DNA of 64,000 nucleotides from Gibbula magus (lineage: Eukaryota; Mollusca; Gastropoda; Trochida; Trochidae): the NCBI GenBank assembly GCA_936450465.1, contig OW388303.1:10757021-10821020 (forward strand). The letters are read 5' to 3'. Position 1 is the stretch's first letter; every line of letters starts with the position of its first letter. The position numbers and the translations under genes were made by a program. Below are positions 60,475 through 64,000 of this stretch, one piece after another. The notes under the pieces were generated by a model. It saw only the letters and a list, made by a program, of their open reading frames with translations. It did not search any database and was not told the DNA's origin.

Positions 60475-60927
60475 ATGACGACACTTATCCTTCTGGTAGT
60501 TTCTTCCGTTGCTATGGTTTCTGGAATGCCAAATCCAGGAAATCCAGCATTAGGGGCCGAAAATCCAGGAAATCCAGGAATGGGTAGCTCGATGGCTGGT
60601 GCTTCTGGAATGGGAGACACTGTGATGGGAAACCCGTCGCTTACATCATTCGGAATGGGAAACCCTACGCTTGGCAGTTCTGGAATGGGGAACCCTACGC
60701 TTGGCGGCTCTGGAATGGGAAACCAATTGTTTGGGAGCTCTGGAATTGGAAACCAATTGTTTGGAAGCTCTGGAATTGGAAACCAATTGTTTGGAAGCTC
60801 TGGAATGGGAAACCAATTGTTTGGTAACAGAGGTAGAGGATTCGGAAACATGTTCGGCTTCAACCCATTCCAAAGCATGTTTCTGGAGAACATGTTCGAT
60901 ATTGACATTTTTGGAATGTTTAAGTGA
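60475..60927 (+). CDS. Small secreted GMGN-repeat protein with LENMFDIDI tail
   Basis: A 150-aa protein has signal peptide MTTLILLVVSSVAMVSG, cut near MPNPGNP. The body is Gly/Met/Asn/Ser/Pro-rich with about seven tandem 10-residue units of the form GMGNPTLGSS or GMGNQLFGSS, encoded by a 30-bp DNA repeat. It ends GFGNMFGFNPFQSMFLENMF then DIDIFGMFK. The start is the first ATG after the acceptor at 60458; the frame upstream has no ATG. AATAAA lies at 60958. The tail aligns with the duplicated genes (FNPYQ, ENVYDFDMGG) and with LENMDLI of the 36.6-kb gene. Unlike those genes I see no 3' UTR intron. A Pro-rich open frame on the opposite strand is a shadow of the repeat. Confidence 0.77.
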   Translation: MTTLILLVVSSVAMVSGMPNPGNPALGAENPGNPGMGSSMAGASGMGDTVMGNPSLTSFGMGNPTLGSSGMGNPTLGGSGMGNQLFGSSGIGNQLFGSSGIGNQLFGSSGMGNQLFGNRGRGFGNMFGFNPFQSMFLENMFDIDIFGMFK

Positions 60928-60969
60928 GGGCACTGTGAAATATATTACATATACTTGAATAAATATCAA

Positions 60970-63900
60970 TATAAGGAAACTGATCCTTTTGTTTTTCTGT
61001 ATATCTACAACGAATACTTTTAAAACACTACATAAGTGAGACCATTAACACATCATACTATAGACATAAAGGTTATAAGAACCAAATATCGAGATTTTTT
61101 TACCGAGGGTATCCAGTGAATATATCGTCATTTTGAGAAAATCGCATTTTTAGTTTTAAATCTTTTGCACTGAATATGTTAACATTGCCACTTCAAGGAT
61201 TTTAAATGAAGTCCTTTTAAAAAATAAAACGTATCTGTTCAAATAAAACCATAAATAGTAATTGATTATTGTAGATGGTACTGCCGTGTTGTGCAATCGG
61301 TTGGGGCAGAAAGGAATCAAGTGACACACGGTCCCATTCTGCAAAATGTGTATTCACTTGGTAACTTTTTACATAATCTTTAATACATTTTTCATATTTC
61401 AGTTATTAAGTCTCCAAATTTATACGAAACATAAAGAACATTGAAGCGATCAATTATTTCTAAGAACATGAAAATGTTAAAAAATGCCTTTCTGCACCAA
61501 GCTCACGTTATGTTAAAGTTAATATATACAAATGTAGTTATTACTCACATCATCACGATGTCATTAATGTATATTTACAATTATATTTAAAATATAAATA
61601 ACTATGAATATTATGTTATATCCATTAACTTTAAATTAGAAGTTTTGGAACGTAATTGAATTCACACATGCCATTGTATACACAAAAGTCATTGAATATG
61701 CATGTAAAGTGACAACCTCTTCACGTAACGACTATAACCACACAACCTATTTAGACAAATACGAATAAGTTAACACTTTTATTCTAAAAAAGAATACGTT
61801 CATAAGACAAGAACATTTGAATGTAAACAGAAAAACTCATCTCACGAAAAAACGATTGTTTATATCATCTTTTCAGAAGCCAACTAAGCTAAATTTGAAT
61901 TGTAAAAACATTATAAAATGTATCTGTTCATATTTCTTAATACCACACGTGTTAAGAAATCGTCGTTTTGGAATCTCCTTCACTAGACGCGATAGGAGCG
62001 TCTAAAAGCAATTTTGGCTTATTTTATGACGTCTTACAGTAATGATGCGCCAACAAATTTTAAAAGGTTGTTTATGTCGACGACATCCTTTGTTAATTAA
62101 ATTTCTACTTTTAAAAACAATTTAACCTTTAACATTGTGTCCAAAAATCTCAAGAAAGAAAAGCGATATCAGCATCCAAAGTGTATTAAAACAGATCGAA
62201 AAATAAAAGCACGATACATAAATATTTAGTTTGTACTCTGTTGAAAATATGGTGACGTTTCTTTTGTTCTTCAGTATATCTACTAAGATGACTAGAAAAT
62301 GTATATTATGAATAAAAAAAAATTTCTCCAGAATTTCAAAACAAACATCATCAAACTTAAACTTTCATTCTTAAACGTCGTATCAAAACTGTTTATATCA
62401 AAATATTGATCCGAAGAGAATATTTAAACGAATGCTCATGTGACAAGTGGACACATTATTAAAAAGTCTCATTCAAGAATAGGTGAATCAGTTACAAACT
62501 TGACCAAAGTCAGCAACACTAAACATATTCTGCGCTTTCGAGGAAACATGTCACAAGACTTCAGAGAGAACAAAAACCCATCATCGACATGTATCATCGT
62601 GAGGAACTGAACAAAACCAATTTGCTATATATCAGAACGTATATGACGAGAGTAATACATTTACTATGACTGATTCATTAAACACGTGAAGAGTTTCAGG
62701 GGTGCATATTGTCGACGGCACTTTTTACAATGAACTTGTCAACTCTTATTGAGACCCGATACTACGGCAGTTACTGAGGACATTCTGCAGTAAAAAATTC
62801 TTTACTGTTTTTCGCAAATGATTAAGCAATATTTGCAGAAACTTTTTCGAATCTTTAGAGCAAAATGAATATTCCTGTGACATAATGTATGGGAAATTGA
62901 AATAACTAATGAATTTCAAGAATACGAATTAAAATTGTGGTATTCCAAAGTTCTGGAAGCCTGTTACAAAACGAGGAATGGCAAGGACAAATATTAAAAA
63001 TTACATCAAAGGTCTTTCCTGCAGCATAAAACATGCGAGACCATATCTCACCAGATCGTAAAAGTAAAATTAACAGCAATCAAACTTTTCACGAATAAAT
63101 TAAAGCAATTGCCTATTAATTCAAGCTGTATGTTAGGCAAATTGATCTGTTACACGACATAAACTTAATTACGGGGTTGACGAACTCGTGAACAACCTGA
63201 AAAGGTCCACACAAACATTTATAAACATGTTCCTAAAGTTGGCTCCAGAGGTAAAGCAAGGCTATCTGGATGCGGACGACAAACCTTTTATTTTATGTCA
63301 TGTCAGAGTACCTTTTTAATGAAGATACTTTGCAAGCCACTTTCTAGATACACAAGGGCCGCGTTCAAGAGAGATTTAAAAGTAATCGTTCAATGATTGC
63401 TCAATGTAGCGCTACGTAGCAAAACGAGAAACCTCGTGGAATGCACAGTGCCGTTCAGGAGAGAATGAGCATGTAGAAAGTAGAAGAGAATGTAGCGCTC
63501 AATGTAGCGTTCAATGAGCGATTATGAGCGCTCACTGTTATGGAACAGAGCCCTGGTGTGCTTTGAATGTTAAAAGATGTGACGAATCAGGTGCTAAAAA
63601 CAGGGTTTCTAAAGACTGATTTGAGTAATGCAGTAACTGTTTTACATAGATCTCTCCCTTTAATGAAAACACAGATCATGGTTCAGCAACGATGTGAATA
63701 TGTATTTCTATTAGGTTGAGCTAGGTTATATCCATGTCAAGGTCGCTTAAAGTGTATTCTATGTAGATTGCATTCTCTCCTGAACAATCTTCTCCATCCA
63801 AAATATAGGTTTAAGGAGATGTCGAAAATACGTTGAAATAAATTTTACTAAGAATTCTTAAACATATTATAAACGCCCGATACAAAATGTGTATGTGTAT

Positions 63901-64000
63901 GTATACACTAATATAGATGATGAGCTTTGATTATTATAAGCTAATTAAACTTCGTATTTTCATTGATGAGATGTAACTTGATCGTGTCACCGACGCAGAA
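60970..64000. other. Gene-free right end
   Basis: There are no supported genes. A degenerate relative of the Tc1-like MITE family is suggested near 61900-62275 (GAATCTCCTTCACTAGACGC and GTTTCTTTTGTTCTTCAG). A second copy of the AGCGCTCAATGT element lies at about 63355-63555. Confidence 0.45.
63355..63555. repeat. AGCGCTCAATGT-rich MITE, copy 2
   Basis: GGCCGCGTTCAAGAGAG on the left and CTCACTGTTATGGAACAG on the right enclose GCTCAATGTAGCGCTACG and AGCGCTCAATGTAGCG. This is the inverse orientation of the element at 11835-12085. Confidence 0.55.

Noticed and set aside
60345..60908. Pro-rich minus-strand frame opposite the GMGN gene
   Set aside because: A mirror of the coding repeat; the + strand has signal peptide, acceptor, TATA box and poly(A) signal.

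Overview
The window is animal nuclear DNA: AT-rich, intron-rich, with GT-AG splice sites, TATA-box promoters and many small transposon relics. The repeat content points to a lophotrochozoan, most likely a bivalve mollusc: a tRNA-headed SINE with a MetaSINE-like core, many ACATGTAC words, and TTAA-flanked and Tc1-like MITEs. The protein content fits too: a PARP14-like macrodomain gene and a cluster of low-complexity secreted proteins. The species cannot be named from the sequence alone.

Region 1 (about 2.3-24.8 kb, + strand) is one gene that I assembled from 16 exons with consistent splice phases, giving a predicted 1361-aa protein. It has a long N-terminal region of PARP14 type (probably KH-like repeats), three macrodomains (the third degenerate) and a C-terminal WWE domain. 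It stops there, with no ADP-ribosyltransferase catalytic domain visible. Its introns hold two unusual tandem arrays. One is a roughly 32-bp array that starts exactly at the exon 3 splice donor and repeats that donor about 24 times. The other is a 5-kb, 29-bp minisatellite with a higher-order period. They also hold MITEs, a LINE relic and a decayed partial copy of exon 13.

Region 2 (24.8-32.6 kb) has no gene I can support. It holds microsatellites, a 430-bp repeat present twice in opposite orientation, and a LINE C-terminal relic.

Region 3 (32.6-61 kb) is a cluster of six small genes for secreted proteins: 33.2 kb (+), 36.6 kb (-), 45.0 kb (-), 47.9 kb (+), 53.7 kb (+) and 60.5 kb (+). They share one design. 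Five have a recognisable TATA box and non-coding first exon (the third has the TATA box only); each has one coding exon with a signal peptide, a Gly/Met/Asn/Arg-rich repetitive body, and a short C-terminal tail of the type LEAMDLV, LENMDLI or ENxxDxD. The genes at 47.9 and 53.7 kb lie in a recent tandem duplication of about 5.7 kb whose right edge falls inside a Tc1-like transposase relic. The two copies differ by a SINE insertion, a microhomology deletion, a poly-G tract and a MITE truncation. Function is unknown; extracellular matrix, shell or byssus secretion is an inference from composition only.

Region 4 (61-64 kb) holds only degenerate repeats.
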